From the NCBI RefSeq assembly GCF_900176505.1, contig NZ_FWYB01000010.1:62001-126000 (forward strand): a stretch of DNA of 64,000 nt. The letters are read 5' to 3'. Below the pieces are notes generated by a model. The model saw nothing but the letters and a program-made list of their open reading frames with translations. It was not told where the DNA came from and searched no databases. Positions 26,365 to 34,121 of the stretch are shown in pieces (positions within the stretch are counted from its first letter, which is position 1; every line of letters begins with the position of its first letter). Position numbers and translations under genes: made by a program. This DNA is from Pedobacter nyackensis (lineage in GTDB: Bacteria > Bacteroidota > Bacteroidia > Sphingobacteriales > Sphingobacteriaceae).

Positions 26365-27867
26365 ATGAGACAAAAATTAAAATGCGTGATTATTGCAATT
26401 TCAATTATAGTTGCTACTAATAATGCGAATGGTCAATGGACGGGACCAAAAGTCAAACCGTCCAAACAAGTTGAAGTCAAATATGGATCTTTAACTCCTC
26501 CTAATCGAACGGATGCTGATATGGCGTCTTTTCGTAAATATGGCTTAGGGCAATTTATCCATTGGGGGATTTATTCCATCGTCGGAAACGAATGGAATGG
26601 AGTAAGTGCAAGAGGTGGGGCTGCTGCATCTGAATGGATTCGTTCATGGGGCGGACCGACTGCACCTAAAGATTGGAAAAACACTTATGACAACTTGTAT
26701 AAGCAGTTTAATCCAAAAGACTTTGATGCTAAACGCTGGGCTAAACAAGCTAAGGATATGGGGGCAAAGTACATGATATTTACCACAAAGCACCATGATG
26801 GATTCGCACTTTGGCCGACAAAATATTCAGATTATAACATCTCTAATGCACCTTATAAAAAGGATATCGTAAAGGAAATAGTAGACGCTTACACCGCTGA
26901 AGGAATAGATGTTTACTTATATTTTTCTGTCTTGGAATGGAACAACCCAAATTATATGGGTAAGGCTCCAAAAACAGATGAAGAAAAGAAAAATTTCGAT
27001 AAGTTTTTGCAATACACCAGAAACCAGTTGTTGGAACTGCTAGCAAACTACCCGAAAATGAAAGGTTTTTGGTTTGACGGAACCTGGGATGCTTCATGGA
27101 AAAGCGCTTACGAGTTTACCTATAAGCTGGAGAAAGAACTTCGTGAGAAACATCCCGGGTTAATTATTGGTTCTCGTTTTCGTAACGACGAGCACGGCTC
27201 CCGGCATTTTGATTCGAACGGAAATATTTTGGGAGATTATGAACAGGGTTGGGAACGTAAACTACCTGCGGAATTTGAATGGGTTAAGGGCAACGACTGG
27301 GATGCGGTAATGACTATTCCGCCAAACGGCTGGGGTTACATGAAAGACTGGTCAGGGATTTATACCAAAACTACTGATGATTTGTTGGATCTGTTGATGC
27401 AAGCAGTATCGATGAACGGCAATTTTGTACTAAATTTTGGACCCGATGGCAACGGAAAAATGCATCCTGAAGAGGATAAAATAGCTAAGGAGATCGGTGA
27501 ATGGTTAAAAGTAAATGGCGAAGCGGTTTATGGGGTTCGTCACGCCTCATTAGTACCTTCCAAATTAGGATATTTCACACAAAAGGACACCAATCTTTAT
27601 CTAACGGTTTTCAATAAACCCGTAAATGGTATTGTGCGCATAGCAGTGCCGAAAAATGCTAAAGAGGTTCCCGGTACAGCAGTGCTTTTGGTAAACCATC
27701 AGCAATTGCAATTAAAACATGCTGAGATCGGATTAGACCTTGATAAGAATACCTACTATGATGTGGTACTTCCAACAAAATTCCAGTCTGAAAGCGCTTT
27801 TGTGATAAAGATGAAACTGGTCACTCCTAAATCTAAAACGACAAAATTGATGGATGCTAAAATGTAA
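26365..27867 (+). CDS. GH29 alpha-L-fucosidase
   Basis: 500 residues with an SpI signal peptide (ending NNANGQ). The TIM-barrel landmarks of GH29 are present: KYGLGQFIHWGIYS, YMIFTTKHHDGFALWPTKYS, and KGFWFDGTWD, where D238 is the expected retaining nucleophile. The acid/base residue of GH29 varies and I do not assign it; DYEQGWERK is in the right region. A C-terminal beta-sandwich follows (VYGVRHASLVP, GYFTQKDTNLYLTVFNKP). The enzyme should release terminal alpha-L-fucose in the periplasm. It lies between SusD and a GH88 gene in the same orientation, so it belongs to the same locus. Confidence 0.93.
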   Translation: MRQKLKCVIIAISIIVATNNANGQWTGPKVKPSKQVEVKYGSLTPPNRTDADMASFRKYGLGQFIHWGIYSIVGNEWNGVSARGGAAASEWIRSWGGPTAPKDWKNTYDNLYKQFNPKDFDAKRWAKQAKDMGAKYMIFTTKHHDGFALWPTKYSDYNISNAPYKKDIVKEIVDAYTAEGIDVYLYFSVLEWNNPNYMGKAPKTDEEKKNFDKFLQYTRNQLLELLANYPKMKGFWFDGTWDASWKSAYEFTYKLEKELREKHPGLIIGSRFRNDEHGSRHFDSNGNILGDYEQGWERKLPAEFEWVKGNDWDAVMTIPPNGWGYMKDWSGIYTKTTDDLLDLLMQAVSMNGNFVLNFGPDGNGKMHPEEDKIAKEIGEWLKVNGEAVYGVRHASLVPSKLGYFTQKDTNLYLTVFNKPVNGIVRIAVPKNAKEVPGTAVLLVNHQQLQLKHAEIGLDLDKNTYYDVVLPTKFQSESAFVIKMKLVTPKSKTTKLMDAKM

Positions 27868-27924
27868 TTGTAAAAAGCATTTATCCAAAAAAACAGCCTA
27901 ATATACACACACACAAATAAATCT

Positions 27925-29121
27925 ATGAAGAAACTATTGTTTACTGTCTGCTTTCTGGCTACAACAAGCTTGGCCAGCGCGCAGCAGGCGAACTGGAAAA
28001 GGGTGCAGATGAAAGAGCTGATTGATGAGCAATTTGAATTTGCCACACAGCAATATAAGGTGCTGGCTAAAAACGTTCCTGCGCAGGTAATGCCCAAAAC
28101 GTATTACGCTAAATCAAATAAAGTAGAAACAAGCGATACCAAATGGTGGTGCAGTGGTTTTTATCCGGGATCGCTCTTGTATATTTACGAGTATACCCGG
28201 GATACTGCGACGCTTAGGGAAGCGGAGAAACGCCTGGCCATATTGGAAAAGGAAAAGCATTATACAGGAAACCACGATCTGGGCTTTATGATGTACTGCA
28301 GCTTCGGAAATGCTTACAGGATTACTAAGGATCCTAAATATAGGCCTACAATAGATACGGCTGCGGCTTCATTAACGACACGTTACCGCCCTAACGCAAA
28401 AGTGATCCAATCCTGGAATGCTACTAAGAAATGGAGAGGACCTGTGATCATTGATAACCTGATGAATCTTGAGTTGCTGGCCTGGGTAAGTGATAATGGG
28501 GGCAATCCTAAATACAAAGAAATAGCTATCAATCATGCCGACACTTCGCTTAAAAATCATTTCAGACCTGATTACAGCTCATACCATGTAGTAGATTATG
28601 ACATGAATAATGGTGGAGTTGTGAAACGTGGAACCCAACAGGGGGCCTCTGATGCCTCGGCATGGAGCCGTGGACAGGGTTGGGCTTTGTATGGCTATAC
28701 TATGATGTACAGGTTTACAAAAGATGAACGCTATTTAGAACAGGCTAACCATATTGCCGGTTTTATACTGAATCATCCCAATATGCCTGCTGATATGGTT
28801 CCTTACTGGGATTTTGATGCCCCGGGTATTCCAAATACCTACAGGGATGCCTCAGCAGCTTCTGTGATTGCATCCGCTTTATTGGAACTTGGACAATACA
28901 CCTCAAAGAAAAATACTAAGGTTTACGTTGCAGCGGCCGAGAAAATGATCAGATCATTGGCTTCTGATGCTTATCTTGCTAAGCCGGGTCAGAATGGTGG
29001 TTTTTTACTGATGCACAGCACTGGTGCATTGCCTCTAAGATCGGAAATTGATGTACCCTTAACTTATGCAGATTATTATTATTTAGAGGCATTGATGCGT
29101 TACAAGAACTGGTATTTATAG
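27925..29121 (+). CDS. GH88 unsaturated glucuronyl hydrolase
   Basis: 398 residues with an SpI signal peptide (SLASAQ). The (alpha/alpha)6-barrel motifs of GH88 are clear: WWCSGFYPGSLLY, HDLGFMMYCSFGNAYR with D118, IDNLMNLELL with D177, and ASDASAWSRGQGWALYGYTMMYRFT. The two aspartates are 59 residues apart, close to the spacing of the catalytic pair in the characterised Bacillus enzyme. GH88 enzymes hydrate the enol ether of the unsaturated uronic acid left by a polysaccharide lyase. No lyase gene is in the window, so the lyase must be elsewhere or the substrate arrives pre-cut. Confidence 0.93.
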   Translation: MKKLLFTVCFLATTSLASAQQANWKRVQMKELIDEQFEFATQQYKVLAKNVPAQVMPKTYYAKSNKVETSDTKWWCSGFYPGSLLYIYEYTRDTATLREAEKRLAILEKEKHYTGNHDLGFMMYCSFGNAYRITKDPKYRPTIDTAAASLTTRYRPNAKVIQSWNATKKWRGPVIIDNLMNLELLAWVSDNGGNPKYKEIAINHADTSLKNHFRPDYSSYHVVDYDMNNGGVVKRGTQQGASDASAWSRGQGWALYGYTMMYRFTKDERYLEQANHIAGFILNHPNMPADMVPYWDFDAPGIPNTYRDASAASVIASALLELGQYTSKKNTKVYVAAAEKMIRSLASDAYLAKPGQNGGFLLMHSTGALPLRSEIDVPLTYADYYYLEALMRYKNWYL

Positions 29122-29130
29122 AACAATAAT

Positions 29131-30390
29131 ATGGAAAGAAGGAAATTTATAGGGGCTTTCTCATTGGCCGGAATTATTGGCACAATGAGCCCGAAAAATA
29201 TATTTGCCGCTACTGATCAGGCAAAAGTAACAGCCGGTTTAGCCGGCAACGACCGCGACTACTGGTGGAAACTGCTATACAAAATTGCTAATCCTGTAGT
29301 GTTCAACCTGGCCAATGGTACTTTGGTTAAAAATATGCCATTGGAAAAATCGCCGACCTTTGATTCGCGTTCCCTACACGTAACTTACCTTGAGGCCGTT
29401 GGCCGTACCTATGCTGGTATTGCACCATGGCTGGCCTTGCCAGATGACAAGACCGCAGAAGGAGTGGCAAGAAAAAAAATGAGACTAGCTGCTATAGAAG
29501 GTTTAAATAAATGTTTTACACCCGGCAGTCCGGATGCCTTGAACTTTGCTACTGACCATCAGCCTATCGTGGATGCTGCTTACCTGGCACAAACGTTTTT
29601 AAGAGCACCAAAGGCCTTATGGGAACCACTTGAAGAGGGAACCAAACAAAGGATCATTGCGGCCTTTAAATCGCTAAGAAACAGAAAGCCTTTCAAAAGC
29701 AACTGGTTGCTGTTCGGATCAATTACCGAAGCATTTTTGCTGAATATAAATGAGCAATATGATAACGACCGCTTAAATGAGGGACCAAGACAACTTAGAG
29801 AATGGTACAAGGGAGATGGTTGGTATGGTGATGGTCCTAATCTGGCTTTTGATTACTACAATTCCTTTGTTATACATCCGATGATGGTGGATACGCTGGC
29901 TGTAATGGCCGATAAAAAGATAGTGGAGCAGAAACTATATGACCAGGCTTTAAAGCGCATGCAGCGCTTTGCTGTAGGGCAGGAGCGTATGATTTCTCCT
30001 GAAGGGACTTTCCCTCCGATAGGTCGCTCGATTACCTACAGAACAGGCGCATTTCAGGCATTAACTCAGATTGCATTGATGGAGAAACTGCCGACATCGA
30101 TTAAACCAGCACAAGTGCGCTGTGCGCTAACTAAAGTGAAACAGAATATGTATGGTACACCAGGTACATTTGATAAAAATGACTGGCTACAGTTAGGCTT
30201 CTGCGGACATCAGCCAAAAGTTGCAGATTATTATACCTCTACAGGAAGTTTATACATGGCAACTTTATCATTCCTGCCATTGGGACTCCCTGCGAGCCAC
30301 GAATTCTGGGCTGCAGCTCCTGTCGCCTGGACCAGCAAGCTTGCCTGGAGTGGTGCAGACTTTGCCAAAGATTACCACGTGGATTACTAA
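29131..30390 (+). CDS. DUF2264 (GH154-type) protein, putative uronic-acid-active glycoside hydrolase
   Basis: 419 residues. The N terminus has a twin-arginine-like signal (MERRKFIGAFSLAG...IFAAT), so export in folded form is likely. The mature part matches the DUF2264 pattern: SRSLHVTYLEAVGRTYAGIAPWL, FATDHQPIVDAAYLAQTFLRAP, NWLLFGSITEAFLL, and WYKGDGWYGDGPNLAFDYYNSFVIHPM. This family is classed in CAZy as GH154, where glucuronidase activity has been reported; I assign the activity by family only. It ends the second locus, 9 bp after the GH88 gene, and a strong terminator follows. Confidence 0.85.
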   Translation: MERRKFIGAFSLAGIIGTMSPKNIFAATDQAKVTAGLAGNDRDYWWKLLYKIANPVVFNLANGTLVKNMPLEKSPTFDSRSLHVTYLEAVGRTYAGIAPWLALPDDKTAEGVARKKMRLAAIEGLNKCFTPGSPDALNFATDHQPIVDAAYLAQTFLRAPKALWEPLEEGTKQRIIAAFKSLRNRKPFKSNWLLFGSITEAFLLNINEQYDNDRLNEGPRQLREWYKGDGWYGDGPNLAFDYYNSFVIHPMMVDTLAVMADKKIVEQKLYDQALKRMQRFAVGQERMISPEGTFPPIGRSITYRTGAFQALTQIALMEKLPTSIKPAQVRCALTKVKQNMYGTPGTFDKNDWLQLGFCGHQPKVADYYTSTGSLYMATLSFLPLGLPASHEFWAAAPVAWTSKLAWSGADFAKDYHVDY

Positions 30391-30401
30391 AATCATAAAA
30401 G

Positions 30402-30439
30402 CAAGTGAGGGTGTCTAAGAAGCACCCTCGCTTGTTTTT
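30402..30439 (+). terminator. Rho-independent terminator of the GH29/GH88/GH154 locus
   Basis: 12-pair stem (CAAGTGAGGGTG/CACCCTCGCTTG, one G-U pair), 9-base loop, then five Ts. It is also preceded by As, so it may work for the gene on the opposite strand whose stop lies 30 bp away. Confidence 0.88.
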
Positions 30440-30468
30440 ATGATATCGGTATCGTGGTATGACAAGTA

Positions 30469-30816
30469 CTAACTGAACAGTTCCTGTAAATCTCTGTCAG
30501 CAGTCGGTATCTTTTTCAGGAAGTCAGAAAAATTTACACCTTCATGTGTGCTATACATTCCATAAGCATCCAGAATATAGCCGATCTGCCCGTCTTTGTC
30601 CTCCAGTATATAAAGTACTGTATTGTCCGCAGGATCAGAATCTCCTTCAAAACGGTAGGTTTTAATAATTGTCAAATCCTCCGGGTTGTAAATATTATTC
30701 GGTTCTTTTCCTTGCATTTTTCCGTGGTCTGTCATGGTAATTTCGTTGTCCATGCCCTTAAGCCTTAATTTCTCTAGAATTTGACTTAGGGTCGTCATAT
30801 CTGCGGGATGTTCCAT
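30469..30816 (-). CDS. Small conserved protein of unknown function (115 aa)
   Basis: A 115-residue soluble acidic protein with no signal peptide. The N terminus (TTLSQILEKLRLKGMDNEITM) and the central EDLTIIKTYRFEGDSDPADNTVLYILED look like a small family common in Bacteroidota. Relatives are sometimes labelled phosphoribosylpyrophosphate synthetase, but it is far too short and lacks PRPP-synthetase motifs, so that label should not be trusted. It stands alone, convergent with the glycan locus. The ending YGMYSTHEGVNFSDFLKKIP is well formed, so this is a real gene, not a remnant. Confidence 0.7.
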   Translation of the reverse strand: MEHPADMTTLSQILEKLRLKGMDNEITMTDHGKMQGKEPNNIYNPEDLTIIKTYRFEGDSDPADNTVLYILEDKDGQIGYILDAYGMYSTHEGVNFSDFLKKIPTADRDLQELFS

Positions 30817-30946
30817 AATTATAAATTTTATTGAATACTAATACTGCTTATACAACATCATCTGATAGAAATGGTTTGAATAGACTGAAAACCGTTTGGC
30901 TATCGTCTTGCTCGCGCTTTAGCAGCCTGTATAATAAATTGAGGGT

Positions 30947-31112
30947 GACTAGCGGTAGACTAGCAGTAAAAGAGCGGGTTGCTTTACCCTTCCTTTACCC
31001 CTGCTTTACCCTTGCTTTACCATTGGTTTACCCCTAAGGGGTAACGGAACCCTAAAGGAAGGGTAAGCCAAGGGTAAAGCAACCCGCTACTTATCCGCTC
31101 TTTTACCGCTAG
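30947..31112. repeat. Intergenic element of 11-bp units in an inverted array
   Basis: Starting at 30947 the sequence advances in 11-bp steps: GACTAGCGGTA, GACTAGCAGTA, AAAGAGCGGGT, TGCTTTACCCT, TCCTTTACCCC, TGCTTTACCCT, TGCTTTACCAT, TGGTTTACCCC. The direction then reverses with related units on the other strand. Two perfect inverted matches frame it: 19 bp (30973-30991 with 31070-31088) and 12 bp (30966-30977 with 31095-31106), plus the outer CTAGCGGTA pair (30949-30957 with 31104-31112). It has no coding sense in any frame. It lies between the 3' end of metK and the start of the small gene on the minus strand. The rest of 30817-31202 shows nothing else I can name. Confidence 0.85.
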
Positions 31113-31202
31113 ATTTCCTTTAGTTATTGCGGACGCTACCAAAGCCCAGGTAACACTGTACCCTCGACAATAGGAGCAGGTGTTTAGGCGTGGAGAACAA
31201 AC

Positions 31203-31239
31203 AAAAGGGCTGTATCATGCGAAATGATACAGCCCTTTT
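31203..31239 (-). terminator. metK terminator (perfect 16-bp hairpin)
   Basis: Perfect stem AAAAGGGCTGTATCAT/ATGATACAGCCCTTTT with a 5-base loop. Read on the minus strand it ends in a T-run, 22 bp after the metK stop. The symmetric A/T flanks make it potentially bidirectional. Confidence 0.9.
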
Positions 31240-31260
31240 AAATATAATTGCTCTGCTGTT

Positions 31261-32511
31261 TTACAAAGCAAAAGCAGCTTTAACCTGATCTACGAAATCT
31301 AGTTTCTCCCAGGTGAACAGTTCAACAGTAACTACTTTCTCTTCACCGTTAGGTGTTCTGAAAGTTTTGGTTACAGTTTCCGGCTTGCGGCCCATGTGTC
31401 CGTAAGCAGCAGTTTCGCTGTAAATAGGGTTTCTTAATTTTAAGCGTTGCTCGATAAAGTAAGGTCGCATATCAAATAAGCCTTCTACAATCTTAGCAAC
31501 CTCACCATCAGTTTTACTCACTTTGCTTGTTCCGTAAGTGTTGATATAGATACCCATTGGTTTAGCTACACCAATAGCATAACTTACCTGTACCAGGATT
31601 TCATCAGCAAGACCGGCTGCAACAAGGTTTTTAGCGATGTGACGTGTAGCATAAGCTGCACTTCTATCTACCTTGCTTGGATCTTTTCCAGAGAAAGCAC
31701 CACCACCATGTGCACCTTTACCGCCATAAGTATCTACAATGATCTTACGACCGGTTAAGCCGGTATCACCATGTGGACCACCGATTACAAACTTACCGGT
31801 TGGGTTGATGTGGTATTCAATTTTATCGTTGAACAAATGTGCGTACTGAGGATATTTAGCAATGATCCTTGGAATCAAGATGGAAACAAGATCAGTTTTG
31901 ATTTTTGCAAGCATCGTGGTCTCTTCATCAAAATCATCATGTTGAGTAGAGATTACGATAGCATCAATACGTACAGGCTTGTTGTTGTCGTCATATTCTA
32001 ATGTTACCTGCGATTTTGCATCAGGACGTAAGTAAGTAATGGCTGTGTTTTCGCGTCTTAAAGCGGCAAGCTCCTGCAATAATTTATGAGAAAGATCAAG
32101 CGCTAAAGGCATATAGTCTTCAGTTTCGTTGGTAGCATAACCAAACATCATGCCCTGATCACCGGCACCTTGCTCTTCTTTGCTGGAACGGTCAACACCC
32201 TGGTTGATGTCCTGCGACTGCTCATGAATGGCAGAAAGGATACCACAAGAGTTGGCCTCGAACATATATTCGCTTTTGGTGTAACCAATTTTTCTGATCA
32301 CTTCGCGGGCGATTTGTTGCACATCAAGGTAAGTTGTTGATTTTACCTCACCGGCTAACATAACCTGACCGGTAGTAACCAATGTCTCACAGGCTACCTT
32401 TGAATCAGGATCAAATGCTAAAAAGTTATCAATTAGGGCGTCTGAGATTTGATCTGCGATTTTATCAGGATGGCCTTCGGATACAGATTCTGATGTAAAT
32501 AAATACGACAT
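31261..32511 (-). CDS. metK: S-adenosylmethionine synthetase
   Basis: 416 residues, full length for MetK. It makes S-adenosylmethionine from methionine and ATP in the cytoplasm. Visible signatures: TSESVSEGHPDKIADQISDA at the N terminus, the GAGDQGMMFGYA hexapeptide region, and the GGGAFSGKDPSKVDRSAAY phosphate-binding loop in the last third. The two conserved lysines and the HPD histidine needed for triphosphate handling are in place. It has its own promoter (TTG-N19-TAATTTTG) and a candidate SAM-II riboswitch in the leader, so it is probably feedback-controlled by its product. A perfect hairpin terminator follows. Confidence 0.98.
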   Translation of the reverse strand: MSYLFTSESVSEGHPDKIADQISDALIDNFLAFDPDSKVACETLVTTGQVMLAGEVKSTTYLDVQQIAREVIRKIGYTKSEYMFEANSCGILSAIHEQSQDINQGVDRSSKEEQGAGDQGMMFGYATNETEDYMPLALDLSHKLLQELAALRRENTAITYLRPDAKSQVTLEYDDNNKPVRIDAIVISTQHDDFDEETTMLAKIKTDLVSILIPRIIAKYPQYAHLFNDKIEYHINPTGKFVIGGPHGDTGLTGRKIIVDTYGGKGAHGGGAFSGKDPSKVDRSAAYATRHIAKNLVAAGLADEILVQVSYAIGVAKPMGIYINTYGTSKVSKTDGEVAKIVEGLFDMRPYFIEQRLKLRNPIYSETAAYGHMGRKPETVTKTFRTPNGEEKVVTVELFTWEKLDFVDQVKAAFAL

Positions 32512-32596
32512 TTTAAATAATTAATTTAAACAGTAAACAATTATGTAAAATGGAAGATGACCCTGTAAAAACAGGCGGTAAAATGAAGTGTATAAT

Positions 32597-32664
32597 AGGT
32601 TAGCACTTTTTTTTACGTGGTTGCAATCCCGCTATTTTAACATAGCATCGCAAATCAGTCCACT
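32597..32664 (-). promoter_or_regulatory. Candidate SAM-II riboswitch in the metK leader
   Basis: Read on the minus strand, the leader has GTGG-AC-TGATTTG, a small insert hairpin (GCTAT/ATAGC), GGGATTGCAA-CCAC, an A-rich linker and GCTAACC. The SAM-II class has a P1 stem enclosing TGATTT...ATTGCAA, then a linker and GCTAA forming the pseudoknot. The GGG of the loop and the CC after GCTAA could replace the class's CC/GG pairing. It begins about 3 bases after the predicted transcription start. Weak points: P1 is only 4 clear pairs, with two unpaired bases before TGATTT. Control of metK by SAM makes biological sense. Confidence 0.55.
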
Positions 32665-32673
32665 TTAATGCTG

Positions 32674-32703
32674 CAAAATTACACTATATATTTAAATAGT
32701 CAA
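32674..32703 (-). promoter_or_regulatory. metK promoter (Bacteroidota consensus)
   Basis: On the minus strand: TTG, exactly 19 bases, then TAATTTTG, which matches the Bacteroidota primary sigma consensus TTG-N19-TAnnTTTG. The start of transcription would fall near 32667, just before the candidate riboswitch. Confidence 0.8.
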
Positions 32704-32743
32704 AAAATATCGATTATTTTGTGGGAAATAAAGCCACAAGATC

Positions 32744-33634
32744 TTGTCAAAATTAAATATTCTATTTATCATAAACCCAATATCAGGGGGGAAGAACAAA
32801 CAAAAGCTTCCTGCGTTGATAGATACTCACCTCGACCGTTCGAAGTTTAATGCAAATTTTGCTTTTACAGAATATGTTGGCCATGCTTCCGAAATCGCTG
32901 AAGAAGCCGCGAACAAAAACTTTGACGTGATCGTTGCCGTTGGTGGTGATGGTACGATCAATGAAGTTGCAGCTAAAGTAATGCAACAGCAGAAAATACT
33001 GGGGGTGATACCATTTGGATCTGGAAATGGTTTGGCAAGGTTTTTAAAAATACCGATGAATACCGTGAAGGCGATTAAGGTGATTAATACTTGTAAAGTA
33101 TCGGTTATTGATACGGCTATATTTAACGATAAATGTTTTTTTAACATGGCCGGAATGGGATTTGATGCACACATCAGCTCCGTATTTGCCGGTAATAAAG
33201 GAAGAGGCTTAAGCGGTTATATCAAATTGGGCTTAAAGGAGGTACTGAGTTATAAGTCGCAGAAATACCGCATTGTGATCGATGGGAAGGAATATGTGCG
33301 GACCGCATTTGTGATCAGCATCGCCAATTCATCGCAATATGGCAACAATGCACATATCGCACCTACGGCATCGGTTACGGATGGATTGCTCGACGTATGT
33401 GTAGTGAAAGAATTCCCCATGTATAAGCTGCCCTTACTGGCTTATGAAATGTTGTGTTCAAAAACAGATCATTCTAACCTGGTGGAGATCATCAAAGGGA
33501 AAAATATACAAATCAGCAGGGTTAAAGAGGATGCGATCCACATTGATGGTGAGCCATATTTTATGGGAACTGAAATATCTGTGTCCGTTAACCCGTTATC
33601 TTTAAATATCATTACGCCTGATTATGAAGCCTAA
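32744..33634 (+). CDS. Diacylglycerol kinase / YegS-type lipid kinase
   Basis: 296 residues of the DAGK catalytic family, cytoplasmic. Signatures: FIINPISGGKNK at the N terminus, VAVGGDGTINEV (nucleotide-binding GGDGT), IPFGSGNGLARFL, and MGFDAHISSVF. These are the LCB5/YegS hallmarks; the enzyme phosphorylates diacylglycerol or a related lipid. The start is a TTG: no ATG or GTG lies in frame near the N terminus, and TTG gives MSKLNILFIINPISGG, the expected beginning. The 3' end overlaps the SUI1-type gene by 11 bp, so the two are co-translated. Confidence 0.88.
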   Translation: MSKLNILFIINPISGGKNKQKLPALIDTHLDRSKFNANFAFTEYVGHASEIAEEAANKNFDVIVAVGGDGTINEVAAKVMQQQKILGVIPFGSGNGLARFLKIPMNTVKAIKVINTCKVSVIDTAIFNDKCFFNMAGMGFDAHISSVFAGNKGRGLSGYIKLGLKEVLSYKSQKYRIVIDGKEYVRTAFVISIANSSQYGNNAHIAPTASVTDGLLDVCVVKEFPMYKLPLLAYEMLCSKTDHSNLVEIIKGKNIQISRVKEDAIHIDGEPYFMGTEISVSVNPLSLNIITPDYEA

Positions 33635-33977
33635 AAAGAAAACATTGAGTGATTTGGGTGGGATCATGTACTCCACAGATCCTTCCTTTTCTTATGAAGT
33701 AGAAAATGAAGAGCCTGCTGAAGCTTTAGCCAATAACCAGCAAAATTTAAGGGTGATGCTGGATAAAAAGAATCGCGGCGGAAAGGCTGTAACATTGATT
33801 ACAGGTTTTGTTGGAAATGAAGAAGAATTAGACAAATTGTCTAAGATGCTGAAAACCAAATGTGGGGTAGGAGGGGCTGCTAAAGACGGCGAAATCCTGA
33901 TACAGGGGGATTTTAGAGATAAAGTATTGCTTTTATTGCAAAAAGAAGGTTACAAAGTCAAAAAATCGGGTGGTTAA
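33624..33977 (+). CDS. SUI1/YciH-type translation factor
   Basis: 117 residues. The C-terminal half carries the SUI1 fold pattern: NRGGKAVTLITGFVGNEEELDKLSKMLKTKCGVGGAAKDGEILIQGDFRDKVLLLLQKEGY (landmarks only: KxVTxIxGF, CGxGG, IxxQGDxRD). This is the bacterial relative of eIF1, called YciH or stress-response translation initiation inhibitor in some species. The N-terminal 45 residues are a less conserved extension (LSDLGGIMYSTDP) that is typical of the bacterial form. It overlaps the lipid kinase gene. The exact role in translation is not settled for bacteria. Confidence 0.88.
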   Translation: MKPKKKTLSDLGGIMYSTDPSFSYEVENEEPAEALANNQQNLRVMLDKKNRGGKAVTLITGFVGNEEELDKLSKMLKTKCGVGGAAKDGEILIQGDFRDKVLLLLQKEGYKVKKSGG

Positions 33978-34094
33978 AATGGCTGTATGAAATCGTTTTA
34001 AATTATTGATAATAAGATAGTTATGTGTTAGTGTACCCGCAACAATAAGTAAATATTTTCGGGTCAAATCATGTTTTTTCCCTTTTTATCTGCA

Positions 34095-34102
34095 TAACTT
34101 TG
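34095..34102 (+). promoter_or_regulatory. Putative pckA promoter (-7 element)
   Basis: TAACTTTG matches TAnnTTTG and lies 20 bp before the pckA ATG. No clear TTG is found 18-20 bp upstream, only a T-rich run, so the -33 part is weak. Confidence 0.5.
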
Positions 34103-34121
34103 TGGGACTAACTTATTATTT

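Noticed and set aside
27756..28097. A 113-residue minus-strand frame at the junction of the GH29 and GH88 genes
   Set aside because: It overlaps the ends of two clear enzymes on the other strand and has no plausible product.
30469..30816. Naming the 115-residue protein a phosphoribosylpyrophosphate synthetase
   Set aside because: It is about a third of the needed length and has none of the PRPP-binding motifs.
30980..31034. Tandem 11-bp units considered as a CRISPR array
   Set aside because: Repeats are far too short and have no spacers; there are no cas genes nearby.
30831..31037. A 68-residue plus-strand frame across the 11-bp repeat element
   Set aside because: The frame depends on the repeats and yields repetitive low-complexity sequence with no start signal.
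33978..34094. An ACCCG...CGGGT pairing after the SUI1-type gene as a terminator
   Set aside because: Only five pairs with a long loop and no T-run; not convincing.
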